Shown here piece after piece: positions 40,097 to 54,000 of a DNA stretch of 64,000 nt. The stretch comes from Erpobdella octoculata (lineage: Eukaryota; Annelida; Clitellata; Hirudinida; Erpobdellidae). The DNA lies in the NCBI GenBank assembly GCA_963978895.1, contig OZ022239.1:31978017-32042016 (forward strand), given 5' to 3'. Both the position numbers and the translations under genes were made by a program. The notes below the pieces were generated by a model that searched no databases, was not told where the DNA came from, and was given only the letters and a program-made list of their open reading frames with translations. Within the stretch, counting starts at the first letter, position 1. Each line of letters begins with the position of its first letter.

Positions 40097-41514
40097 TAGG
40101 GTTGTTACAGTTTTGAAAAAAAAGATTCAGTTTCAGTTAAAGTAAGTGAGGCTTTACAAAAATTCAGTTTCAGAAACAGTTAACTTAATCTGTAAAGATT
40201 CAGTTTCAGTTACACTTAGATTCAGTTTTTTTTTTTTAGGTACACTACCAAGAAAAAATTTACAATAAAGAACACTGTGCAACACAGACATGTTTAAAAA
40301 ATTTGTTTAACTTAAGAATTCCTTGTTGAATTTATAAAAAAAAAACTTTAGTTTCCAGCTTGTCATCACTCAAATTATGCCGGCATCTGTTAAGAGCAAA
40401 GCTAGTTCTGCTGAAAACGCGTTCACAAGGAGAAGATGTTGCCAGGACTAAAAGTACATCAACAGCTATATTGTATACTTTTTAACATTTTATAGAATTT
40501 CTTGTCCAAAAATCAAAGTGATCTTGTGTAGATTCCTGTTCCATTAGCAGATTACATATATTATTTCTACATCTATAGAAGCAAATCCTTCATTTGGTGT
40601 TTCTAAGAGTTTTCTTTACTCAATTTTCGCACGAGCAGCAAAATATCAAACATATCTGGCATGTTTTTCTCTTCTTGATATGAATTGTAGTCTACGTTTT
40701 AATAGAAAGATCTTCGATCAAAAGATATGGCAAACTGTTTGCAGCAGATGCCGAGAGCGTGGACAGCCTTGTTATAAGCTTTTTAACCTTTTTATGTCAT
40801 TTTTGCGTTCTTTAACAACAAAACAGTTTTCAATCAATGCCTGGTTTTGTAGGGCCGTTTATTAGACTTACTATGTATATTTTAGATTTCATTGTTTCTT
40901 TTTCCTCTAAATACTCTGCGTATTCTATCCCATGATTCCTCAGACTCTGAAATTGTCCTATTCTTACCTTTCAAAACTAAAGAACAAATGATGCACTTAC
41001 TATCTGCTCTAACTCCTGTAAACCTGTTATTACGGGGTTAGTATAGGTCTTGTTTTGTTGAATCTAGTTTTTTTCGTTGGAGGTCCTAAAGCAGATTCCG
41101 ACTCATTTTGTTGAATAAAGGATATACTTCTTCTTTGGTAGATTCGTCGATGACAATGTTATTACTAACACAAATATCTTCTATTTAGGAAATTCTAAAA
41201 ACTTAAAAATCTCCGAAAAACAGCACAAGCAACACAACACTAACACTAAAAAAACTATTCGTAACTTCAACCGAAGTTATCGTAGAATCAAAGCTTTTAA
41301 CAATTAACACCAAACACAAAAAAATATTGAAAAATGCTAAAAAACTAATTTTAAAAGGATTCAGTTTTATTCAGTTTTCTCAATAGATTCAGTTTCAGTT
41401 ACAGTTTTTTTAAATCAGTTTCAGTTTCAGTTAAAGCAACTAAATCTAAAAAGATTTAGTTAACTGAATGCTTCAGTTTTCAGACTAAGTAACTCTAACA
41501 AACTAACAACCCTA
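40097..41514 (-). mobile_element. hAT element relic with 8-bp duplication
   Basis: The ends TAGGGTTGTTA and TAACAACCCTA are flanked by CTTGCCGG (40089-40096) and CTTGTCGG (41515-41522), an 8-bp duplication with one mismatch. Sub-terminal CAGTTTCAGTTA words are abundant. On the minus strand near 40435-40350 a remnant of the hAT dimerisation domain reads CERVFSRTSFALNRCRHNLS. The rest of the transposase is not recognisable; 1,418 bp. Confidence 0.85.
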
Positions 41515-41674
41515 CTTGTCGGTCCGTTATGCCACCATAAATAAATAAAGGCAGTATCATTTTTATTTTCAAAATTAAATTGAATGATTTAAAAAATTGT
41601 ATATAAAACGTCACTCGTTGTTAAAAAAATTAGGCCTCCGACTAGCACCGAATCGCACGTATATCTAACTCATT

Positions 41675-42820
<1,146 letters not shown>

Positions 42821-43271
42821 TGCAAAGTATCAAATCTAAACAATATAAAAAAAATATGAAGCAAATTTATGAAAACTTAAAAAGAAACGTAAATTTTTAA
42901 TTATTTTAAATTTAATTTACTTTCTACTGCAGCTAAAGTTTGTAATCTCAAAGCGATCAGGTAAGAAACTTAAAAAAGTTTAACAATATAGCGTCCTTAG
43001 CAATAATACATTTCATGGTATTCCGTATTAGACCTATGTGGTTGTTTCTTATCAGTGCGTTGTCAAGGAATTTATCTAAAACCATTTGACTAGAACGCCT
43101 CATCATCAAACAAGAATGCGTTTTCTTGTTTAAACGAAGATATTCACAAAAATTTAAATAGCCAAAACATCATTTAGTCATCTAAGTCTGAGTAAGTCTT
43201 GGGTGCACACAATATTGGTTTACAAATTAACCAACAAACCAGTAGTTATATTATACTTAAACACATTTTAA
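42821..43271. other. Upstream region of the Tctex1 gene
   Basis: AT-rich with no gene. Promoter elements cannot be singled out. Confidence 0.5.
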
Positions 43272-44662
43272 TTATTATTTATTTATTTATTAGCAGTCAT
43301 TTTTTTAGTGCCGCTAACAGACCAGCAGCCAACTTTACATGGATACATACAATTTAACGTAAAATGAAAATGAATAAAGTTTGGAATTTAGAAGTACAAG
43401 GTGAACGGAATGAAAGGAAACAAAAGTGAACTATTGTAAGAAGTCTTTGTAAGCAGATGCGAAGAGGGTTGTTTTTAATTTCTTTTTAAATAGATTTGTT
43501 TCCGTAGTGAGTTTGAGGTCAACGGGCAGGTGATTCCAGGCCTCAGGGGCAGCAACGGAAAATGCCCTGGCTGAAGAGGCCAGCCTAACTCGCGGAATCT
43601 CTAGGTCGTGTCTCCCCGCAGAGCGTAGGGACGCCCGACTGGGAATGCTAACCACTGGAGTAAGCAGCTCGGTTTGGTAAGGTGGTGCTCGACGATTGAT
43701 GATAAGATGGGTAAGGAGGCAAAGTTTGTAGCTAATTCGTTGAGAGATTGGCAGCCAGTGAAGTTCGAAGAGGGCCCGAGATACGTGGTCTCGAGATGTA
43801 AGCTCCATTACCAGCCGAGCCGCGGCATTTAAGACTCGTTGAATTGGCGCTAGTGTGGAGGCTGGTAGATGGGCGAGAATAGAATTGCAATAATCTAACC
43901 TTGATATTACAAAGGCGGACACCAGCCGTGCAGTCACTTCGCGTCCGAGACTGCGTCGCACCGAGACGTGGTTGAAACAGGTTTTAGAGACTTGGGCAAT
44001 AAGTAAACACCAAAATCCCGAACAACGTTAACCGGTCGAATCATGGCGAAGCCAAGAGTCAGATATTTATCAGGTGGATCTATCTTACTGAGTCCGGCCA
44101 TTGATCCAAACCAGAGAACCTCAGTCTTTTTGGCATTCAGTTGAAGACGTTTGGAGGCACACCAGTCGGATACGGCTTTAAAACAGACTTGTAAGCTGGA
44201 GGTTATAGTGTTCGCATTGCTGGGTTCTGCACTTTGAAAACCCTGCATGTCATCAGCGAACAAATGGTACATGATGCCGTGACGTTCAAAGACATCCTGC
44301 ACGTCTTCAGCGTAGCAGACAGTCTTGGACCATGGACGGAGCCCTGGGGAACGCCAGCAGGCAATAGAGTCACGGACGACGTGCCCAGGCCAACATTGAT
44401 AATTTGAGTGCGATCATCATAGTAAGAACGAAACCAGTCTAGAGCATCACCACGGATGTCAAAGCGATGACGAAGAACATCAATCATGATCTGATTATCC
44501 ACAGTGTCAAACGCCGCTGACATATCAAGGAGCATCAGAGCACCGACACGACCCTTATCAATCACATAGACCATGTCGTTATAGAGACGAACGAGTGCTG
44601 TTTCCGTTGAATGGGAGCATCGATATGTCGACTGGTTTCGGGGTATGAGCTTGTTTGTTTCA
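43272..44662 (-). mobile_element. 5'-truncated CR1/L2-type LINE, 3' half of RT
   Basis: The minus strand reads, over three frames, STYRCSHSTETALVRLY, the RT core ALMLLDMSAAFDTVD and GVPQGSVHGPRL, then YHLFADDMQ (the catalytic ADD box) and LNAKKTEVLWFG, and finally RLDYCNSIL, HWLPISQRISYK and the end NLFKKKLKTTLFA. Frameshifts near 44300 and 43950 disrupt it, and everything upstream of the RT middle is missing. An AAATAAAT-type short tandem tail near 43272-43292 fits the 3' terminus of CR1/L2 LINEs. Confidence 0.88.
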
Positions 44663-44794
44663 TATTAACCCATTAGCCCGCTATCTAAGATTCGCTCAAC
44701 CATTTTAGAAACAAAACTATAACGTAATTGGTTGTACCGATTTAGGCCTACTAGAACAGGTTATGTATCCAGATGTTATGCAAAGATATCCTGG

Positions 44795-44985
44795 TTAGGT
44801 TAGCTGAGTTGGTAGAGTGTTAGCCTTGAATGTGAGAGCTTCACGGTTCGACTCCCACTAACTGCCTAGTAGCCCATGTCAACGGAAAACTTAACGGATA
44901 AAGTAAAATTGTTCTCTCCGTGGGGCATGTAAAAGAACAGCGCCTTTGAAAAACCCGGAAAAGGCATATAAATTATCAAACGTTT
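44795..44985 (+). mobile_element. tRNA-derived SINE
   Basis: The head has a near-consensus RNA polymerase III A box (TTAGCTGAGTTGGTAGAGTG) and B box (GGTTCGACTCC) at tRNA-like spacing. The acceptor, anticodon and T stems do not pair well, so this is a SINE head and not a functional tRNA gene. A non-tRNA body with GTGGGGCATGTAAAAGAACA follows; the 3' end is not sharply defined. Confidence 0.75.
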
Positions 44986-45180
44986 ACATTTTAATTTACA
45001 TCCTTGCTTAAACCCTTCAAACGTTGTTACGTAAATACGCCATAAAAAATACGCTATGATCTTTTACTTTTTGAGCTATACCACTTTGCCAAATTTTGTT
45101 GAAATTGGTTCAGTGGTTTTGATTTCTATAAGAGACATACATACAAACAAACAAACATACAAACAATTATTTTTAAATAT

Positions 45181-45330
45181 AGACTGGCGGGGTTACCCGA
45201 CGTTGCTTGGGGATTTTAGTGGGGTTTTTATCGTTTTTATATCTCGCTTTTTCTCTCGCTCCCGTTTCCATCCCCACTTGCTCTCCCCTCCCCGCTCACT
45301 CTCCCAATCCGCTCGTTCTCATGTTTCCGC
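45181..45330 (-). repeat. Fragment of a Helitron-like repeat (GGGCAACGC family)
   Basis: Read on the minus strand it contains AGCGAGATATAAAAACGATA, AAGCAACGTCGGGTAACCCC and CGCCAGTCTA. It is related to 36415-36470 (which ends CCCCAGCTAG) and 26095-26145. These look like 3' ends of a CTAG-terminating family. Confidence 0.55.
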
Positions 45331-46056
45331 ACCTACTCATTTTCCAGTTTTTATTATTGTATTGATTGTAAGTGATTTTATATATCAGAAATTAATTTGT
45401 TGTAATTTTTGAAACACATAAATCAATTACAACTTTTACACTCCGTAAGTAGTTCAAATATATCAATGGTTCAAATATTGTTGTTTATTTGTTTATTATA
45501 TTACTATTTGATTGTAGCTATTACTACACTTTTACATTAATTATTACAAGAACAAGTAGATATTTTTGTGGTTTGACGCACCGTACAATTATGTTCATTG
45601 GCTATAATAACGGGGCAGGGGGCATATCATAATTTAAAATTATGATATAATTATATACATACATTATATTATAATAATAATATAATATAATATAATATTA
45701 TAATATAGAAAGCTTTGAGCCCACCCTAATAACTACGTAGCTGAACCTCACCAAAGTAAAGATTTGGTGTTCGGGACAGTTTATTAGTAATAGTAACTTT
45801 TAGTGTTTAGTTTTTAGTAGTAGGTGGTTGTGTGAACTATTGGTTATAGTTATATTCAAATATTAATGTTACCATACAAATATATTTACTCTAATACTTT
45901 AAGTAAGTATTTAAATAAAAACTATTTTTTTAAATAGTAATTATTAAATAAGTTATTACCATATGATACATTTTAATTGCTTTTGTTGCCCATCACAGCC
46001 TCTGCCTTCATTGGCCTTTTTCAATCGTCATCTCCAAAAGCGGGCAAACTTCCAAA
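45331..46056. other. AT-rich region upstream of ANAPC5
   Basis: Contains ATAATATAAT short tandem repeats near 45665-45705. No gene seen. The ANAPC5 transcription start should lie near its right end. Confidence 0.5.
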
Positions 46057-49000
46057 ATGCCGACGGACAGAAAACAAGATCTTAAAGACCACATAAGCCC
46101 GTACAAAATTGCCCTACTGGTAGCACTGAGAGAACAGATCAAATTCATAGAATCGATGTCAGACGAAGAATCTTGTTCTCTCATGCTTATTGTTTTTCGT
46201 CTCTTTCAGGTTGGCAGTCGGTTTATTTATGCAGGGTTTCTCAGATAAGTTCTTATATTTAAATGCAAAATATAATAAAAACATAATGTTTTTATGTTTA
46301 AAGGCAAATATTATAATCACAGAATGTTTTATACAACTTTTTATATTTGAATGCAAATAAATATAGTAATAACAGAATGCTTTATAAATAGCTGTAACAT
46401 TGGTATTTTCATTTAAAAATTGTTTTTGAATCAGGAGTTTTATGCACGGAACTTTCCGTTATTCGGAAAAACCGTTCTTTGAAAATGTGTTACGGCATTC
46501 GCCGAAGGCAGATATCTTAATTTTTATATTTCATCCATTCCAGGCAGCTGATATGGACTTCAAAAGTTTTTTCACGAAACTGGATTGTGCGATGTCCTCT
46601 CAATGCACAGAAGCTGTCAAGTCGAGGTGGTTTTTCCCGTCTTAGCTGCTCTTAAAAGTTTTCTGCTTCAAAATCTGATTTTGTTGAATGTTTAATTTAA
46701 CTTTTTATTTTTTACTCATGCGCGAAAGTTAATTACGCAGTGAAAAGATTTTTAATGATATAATTAATCAATTATTTTGTTCGACCAATCAGCTTGGACC
46801 AGCTCTGCAGCGGTACGATCCATCTGCTGCACGAACTCATAGAAGAAGCTCCTAGTTCGATGCTGCACACCCCTTACAAGAGCGTCGGTTCAAGTTCTTA
46901 CTGTCACACGACCACCACCGAACCTTTCATCCTAAAGAACACTTTTCTTGGTGAGTTGTTTGTGCTGTTGTGTGTTGTGCTGTAAATGACTGTTGTTAGA
47001 AACAGTTTTCATAATGCACTGTTGGGTAGCTAATTTGACCTGCATCAACTTAACATTATTTTAAGGTCTTCAGACGGACCTGAAGTCAAGTAAGGTCGAT
47101 TATGCTAGACGGGCCGGGCCGCAAAAATCAGCCTGTGCAGTACTCTAGTTTAAGTCGTGTCACAGCCTGGGTTTGCAAGATTAAACAATTCTTAATAAAT
47201 TAAAATTTTCTTTTTCCGAATTTTTCGTCGTCCAATTGCAGGTCTGTTCATTCGACGGCTCGTTCTCTCCTTCGAAAAGATGCCCTTCCACGAGGTTGGC
47301 TACCTCTACACCGACCTCTGCGAGATCTACAAGAGGTCGTTCCCGCCGGAGCGCAGCTGCATCAACCGGTACAACCTCGGCGTCTCGGACAAGGGCTTCC
47401 AGAACGGCCCGTCATCGTGGGCGATAGAGAGCGACGACCAATTAGATGCCGAGCTTTCATCTGACGAACGGTTACTGACCAATCTGGGTGGAGAGGAGGG
47501 GTTTTACGAGTTAGTTTTCTGTGGATTCCTACACTTTTATATGACTGTTTGAATATAGAAATTTATAAACATTTACTGAAATTAATATGTTTTCTTTGTT
47601 TGTTTATATCTTTATTTGTATTATTATTATTATTATTATTTAAATTATTGCACAGATTAATTTTATTTTGTAAGATCCAAGAAATACTCTCGCAAGCAGG
47701 CGGAATATTTTGCTGCTCAGCAGGTTAGATGTGTGACGTTTTATAATTCTATCAGTTGAACCATTCTCATTATAATAATCATTTTCATTATTATCATCAT
47801 CATTACCTCTTAAGATTGACAGAGCAATTTTCTTTATTATCATCACTGTCATTACCTCTTTCCAGGCTTCCCTGTTGAACCACAACGACTCGGAAGCGCT
47901 ATCCGCCAAGGAGCTACACGCCAGGATCTCGGAAATTCTCAAGTCGAATCCCAATTTCGCAGAAGCGGTCAGTACTGGTTTTCGGCTTATTGATTTCGTG
48001 ATCGTTTACTTCTTCGATAGTTTATTCGTTCGTTTAGAAAGAAAGCGGTCGATACTATCGTAGCGCAGAGAATAGTGATGTTTTTAGAAATAAACATTTA
48101 TTATTTTCAGCAAACTTTTGCACTCATGACTAATATTTATTAATTTTTATCAAAAACATTTTTCTATTCTGCCGTTAATTTCTCACTCGATCGTTCAAGG
48201 AACCATCTTATTTTTCTTTTCTTTCCGAACAGCACTATCTGCGTTACATGAACTACTTACGTCTGAAAGAGTGCAATGCCTCCATGGACAGCCTCGTCAA
48301 CTACTTCGACCGCGTCCTCTTCCTCTCGGGCAACCCCGGCGACTCCAGGTCGAAGGTCGAAACGGACGAACCGAATAACCCTCACAGTTATAGATACGCC
48401 GCTCTCAACGTAGCCTCGATGGCTTACAGATTCGGACACAGGTTTTTTTTTAAATTAAGCTCCAGCTTAATAGTTATGGTAATAACAGTAGAAATTCAAC
48501 AAGATGATGCTATTTATCTGTATGAATGATTTTATTGGATATCAATGATATTTGTATATGAATATACCTTTTTAATAGAAAAGAGGCACTTTCTGCAATA
48601 TTGGAGTGTATCAAAATCTCGCAACAGAACAACGATTCTGTCTGTCTTCAACATGCCCTGGTGAGTTTATTGATTGATTGGATGGTTTGCTGGCTGGTTG
48701 ATTGATTGTCTGTTTGGCTGGTTGGTAGTTTGGTCAAATGATTAATTGGATTACACGATTGATCTTGTGGTTGTGTGATTGATTATTTGGCTGGCTGTTT
48801 GATTCATCTATTAGTTTGTTCATCTATTTAATTGTTCAGTCGTCAATGACAGACTATCGATTATAATTATTATTATTTAATTGCAGTTGATTGGTTGAAA
48901 ATTATTTATATCTCCAATAACCAGGGCTGGCTTCAAAGACTGGACGTACAAGAAGAAGGAAGTCCAACTTATTTGCTCGAGAGACTCATTGAATCATCCT

Positions 49001-50947
49001 ATGAATATCGTTTACCTGTAAGATTATATATCAGCATAGTTTCTTCTTTTTCTTCTTTTTCTTCTTCTTATTATTATTTGAACTTAGTTGATTTTTTATT
49101 ATATTTGTTAAAAATTTATGTTAAAATATGCAATCATTTAGGAATTAGCCTCAATGGGCTGTCAGCTGTATGCAAAGCAAACCTACATGATGGGCTGCAA
49201 GCCTTCCCTGTGAGTTCCTTTTTAATTATTATCGGATAATTGACTTTGAAGTTGAGTGAGCAGATGGACGAAGCATTTCAGCATCTGCTCGTTATGCACT
49301 TTTTTTTCATTCAATCGTCCTTACGAGTTTCTTGTTTTACAAGACGCCATGCGATTGATTGTCCGTTACTTTAAAACACGTCGAGTCGCATTACATTTTT
49401 GTACGTTACGTGTTGCGTCTCATTAAGGCTGCACAGCTAGAAATGGTTTAAACAAGTTTTTAATAATTATACATATACATATATATCGATTTATTATTTA
49501 TTGTTATTTATCTATTTAAATAAATTTATTATCCAATGTTTTTGAGAAATATATTTATATCGATTTATTATTTAATTATTATTTATTGTTATTTTATTTA
49601 TTTAAATAAATTTATTATCCAGTGTTTTTGAGAACATGATGGTTAGTGACGTGACGAACAGAGACCACTCGTTGGCCCACATGTCTTGCAGCGGACTGGC
49701 TCAGAAGGCCGCTCTGTGGAATGTCTACGGGAGAGAGTGAGTCAGGATTTAGCTGATCGTGAATGATGATGGTGGTGGTGGTGATGATGATGTCGGTAGT
49801 AGCGTCCATGAAAATAATGGTGCTAACGATGGTGGTGGTGATGATGGCAGTCTTAATAATTTGGAGTTTTTTTAAAGATATGGGTAACCATGGAATCTGT
49901 AGTACATGTGAGTGTAATATGGTGACGGGAACAATGATTTAGTTTTGGGGTGATGAAGATTATAATAATTATAATAATTATAAATTTTTATTTTTTATTA
50001 TGATATTATTTCCATCAAACAACCAGTGACATGGGCAACTTGAGCAGTCAGATGTTGTTGAACATGAAAGGTCGAGAGATGAAGGTCAGCCTCAATGGGG
50101 AGTCTCAGTGTCTCGCCCTTTGTCACACGGCCTGGTTTCTTTGCCTCCTGGTCAGTCCCGTTGTTTTGTGTATGTGTGTTTGTACGTGAATTTTGCACAG
50201 GAATTTACATATCTGTGTTTGTATGTGAGTTTGCTTATGTGTGTTTTCACATGAATTTTGCGCGTGTGTTTTTTGAATCTAACATTTGTTCATTTAAGTG
50301 TTTTATGCTCGTGTATCGGATAATAAGCACACATGCTGTTGTGTACGGTAAATTGCTTTCTCGACTGGCTGTGAACAGATTTCATAAACAACGTGTGTAA
50401 AAACTGATCTTCAATGCACACAAGTTTCCTTTAACAGTGTTGAAGTATTATTTCTTAGGACAGCACAGCTGTTATAAAAGATAAAAAATCCAATCAGATT
50501 ACATTGTTGTCATATCGAAATGAATTCATTTGAAGATTACTACTTGTTATGTTACGACCTTTTAAGCATTAAAGTAACTATCGAAGTTTGACAAGCTGAA
50601 AACCCGAACACGGTTTTTAGAAAAACTAAAACCCGAACCCCAAAATTCAAGAACCCGAACCCGAAAGGGCTAAAAAGTTGTACCCGTGATATCCCTAATA
50701 ATAATAATAATAATCATTTCCCCAGGGTGGCTACGACACAGCGTGGGATACCATCGAGACTGCCAAGAAAAGGTTTCCACAAATGGGAGTCATTTCTCAC
50801 ATCTGGATCCTGTCGGAGCAGCGAATCAAATTTCAGATGACCCTCCTCCAGGGCCAATTCGGCCAATCGGATCGCGCCGTCAAGGACATGGCGGCAGTAA
50901 ATAGTCTCGAGTCGACTTATTGGTTGGTCGATTGATTGTTTTCATTA

Positions 50948-51023
<76 letters not shown>

Positions 51024-54000
51024 TGTTGTTATTCCACTGATTGCTTGCTTGCTTACCTGTATTCAGTGTTTCCACTTTAACATTGCAAAACATAAAAATA
51101 GTTAATTTATTAGAAGCTTTTTTATTTATTATTTTATTTTATGATTGCTGAAAAAGTTGTCTGTAAATCAATCGATCACATAAGTTTCTATAGCGCTATT
51201 TCCATAGCGTTCAATAGCGCTCGGACATGAACTTATTAAATAGATGTGTTTTAAGTCCACGACGGAAAACTGAGGGAATTAGAGTTAGTAAAAACAGTAG
51301 GAAGAGAGTTTCAGGGAAAGGGACCAGAGTAGGAAAAAGAGTGTTTAGCAAAGGAATGCCTAATAGTAAAGATGCGAAAGTGACTAAAAGAAGAAGATCG
51401 AAGACCAGACTTAGGAGAGATTTGTATTAAGTTAGTTAAGTAGAGTGGAGAAAAACAATTTTTTATCTTAAACATTAGTGAACAAATTTTAAACATCACC
51501 CTATATTTAAGAGGAAGCCAATGGAGAAGAACAAGAGATGGAGAGATGTGAGAGAAGTAAGAAGTGCGAGAAACTAAGCGTGCAGCTGAGTTGAAGTCTT
51601 TAGGGAAAAGATAAAGGGTAGTATCAGGAAGACCATAATATAGTGAATTGCAGTAGTCAATTCGAGACAGAACAAGAGAAGAGACTAGAAGCCGTAGTGA
51701 AGGATCATCCAGAAGTGGACGAAGCTGCTTAAAGGCACGTTTACACAGGCAAAGATTCGTTGGCGCCAAATTTCAATGTCACATGAAATTAGAAAAAATG
51801 CACGTGTAAACGTTCTCATGCATGACATTGGCAGCCAAGATTTTGAATGTTGGTTGCCTTCCAACTTTCAATGTGCCAGTGAATAATGTAGAGCTTTACC
51901 GATTCCACATTTACCCGATTGTCCCGATTGTGGAGCCAGTAACGATTGTCTAATTTTTTTTTATTTTGGTAAATGGTGTTTTGTTAAAATTAGACTACGC
52001 CTTAAACTTAAGCTATACTCTACAGAACTTGCAGGCAATAAAAAAATCTAAATATTTAAAAATGTCTAGTTAAAGTCCTTGAGCCCCTGGCACTTTCCAC
52101 TCTCAATAGTTAAAAGAAAACTGAAGCAGATTGTACTTCAGAAGTAGGAGCATTTCTCCTGTTTTGGCTTTCAAAGAGCCACGGCGATCAGAGAAGATCT
52201 GTCCTGCTCCACTGAAGAGCTGTTTGCTGGGGACACTTGACGCTGGTGCGGAAAGATACTTTCTCGCAAGTGTGGCTAGGTTTGGGAGATGGAATTTGTT
52301 GATATTCCACCAGACGTATGGACTTTCTGTGCGAGGCAATGCTACTGATGACAAGTATAAACTAATCATTGCATCCACTGCATCATTGTCATTGCCCATG
52401 ATCGACGAGTTTTTTTGTGGTGCTGGCTTGCTCACAACATCCCAAAGTCGCGACGTTGATGGACCGTGATCCATCTCTACTCTCGGCCCTTTTGACGATG
52501 GTTCCATAACTCCTTCTTCATTCCTTCCCGCTGAATCGAGAATTACACACTCCTCTTTTAGCCATTGGTTTGCATTAGCTAACTCTGCATCATCAAAAAC
52601 AAAGTTCTTGAAACGTGGATAAAGAATTGGTGCCAACACAATTTTTTTGTTTTCCCTCGAATACACAAAGCGCTTATTCAGTGATGTCAGCATATCTTGT
52701 CGCATTGTCTGAATTCCCTCACTCATTGTATGCTTGCGATCCAGTAATCTGCGTAACATACTCAACATTGGAAGAACTATCGAAGTCTTGCTGTTACTAA
52801 CTTCTTTTGTTGCATCCTCAAATGGGGCAAGAGTGTCAAGGATATGGGTGATCATTGAATCCTGTGATGCTTGTGTGGTGATTGTACCTTTTAAGAACAA
52901 TCGGAAGCCGATTGCCGATTGTTCCGATTGTGCTAATAATCGGCCCGATTATGAATGCTACCAATGAAGCGCTCTCTGATATTTCTCCTAAAATAGCCTA
53001 GTTAAAGTTTTAGTTTTAATAATTGAAATTTTTATTTTATTATAAAAATATAAATTTCAAAATTATGAAGAAGTTGTATTTTAAATTTCTTTAGTTTTGA
53101 ACGCCATTCTTTTCTTCAACTGTTTAAAGTTAATTGATGTCAAATTTAATACTAAATTTTAAATGTTTAAATGTTAAATTTTTTTATAATTGAAATTTAT
53201 AGTAAAAGTTTTTTTTAATACATTTTTGCGAAATAAACTAGAGCAAAAATGGCAAAACGCACCCAGGCACGCAATATTGACAGAAATAGCCCCGACAAAA
53301 TGCTGATTGAAATTGTCTCGTGTAAACCCCTTACTGGCGCAAAAGATGCCGCTACATGGACATTTGGCGCCAGTGAATCTTTGCCTGTGTAAACACGCCT
53401 TAATGCGGCAAATATGGAAGTAACAAGATTTAGTAACAGATGATATTTGAGGGGTTAGAAACAAGTTGGAGTCATACAGTTTTTATTATTTTATATGAAG
53501 AAGGTCTATCATCTTATTTGCACCTAAATACGTGTTTCATTTCGATGTATTTCTTATTTTTAGATTTAAATGATTTAATTAGTTTTCTCTCTCGTGCTTC
53601 AATTCATTCAGCCGCTGCTTGTACCTGGCCGAGACGGGGGAGCTGATGAAGAGCATGGAGCTCCTCAATCTGCTGATCGACAGGTGTAAGATGAAAATCA
53701 AAGGTGCAACACAGGTGAATCACCTCTTAATCAGGTAAGTCTGATGACAAGGAATATTACAGTAATATGCTAAATTGTAATTATATGCAAGTTAATAATT
53801 AACTTAAAAAGTTTAAAAAAAACAATTTGAAAATTTAATTTGGTCTTTTTTGAATACAGGTGTCTCCTACTGAAAGGCAACATCTGCTGTACGTTCAAGG
53901 ACCCGACCCCTGGGATGGTGTCCATTGTGACTGCTTCCATGCTTGCGAAAGATCATCACTGCTCTCAGCTAGAAGCTGTCGTTGCTGTTCACGTGGCTTT

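Larger units (their letters stand above)
51180..53478 (-). mobile_element. LINE 3' fragment in ANAPC5 intron 13, split by a TTAA-flanked element
   Basis: The minus strand downstream part (51731-51311) encodes QLRPLLDDPSLRLLVSSLVL, SRIDYCNSLYYG and LLHWLPLKYRVMFK, the C-terminal part of a CR1/Jockey-type RT polyprotein. The immediately preceding residues (TPQISSVTKSCYFHICRI) lie at 53478-53404, on the far side of a 1.67 kb insertion. Removing 51733-53399 and one TTAA restores a continuous frame across the junction. Confidence 0.88.

Noticed and set aside
44795..44870. Functional tRNA gene
   Set aside because: A and B boxes are good, but acceptor, anticodon and T stems do not pair, and a SINE-like body follows.
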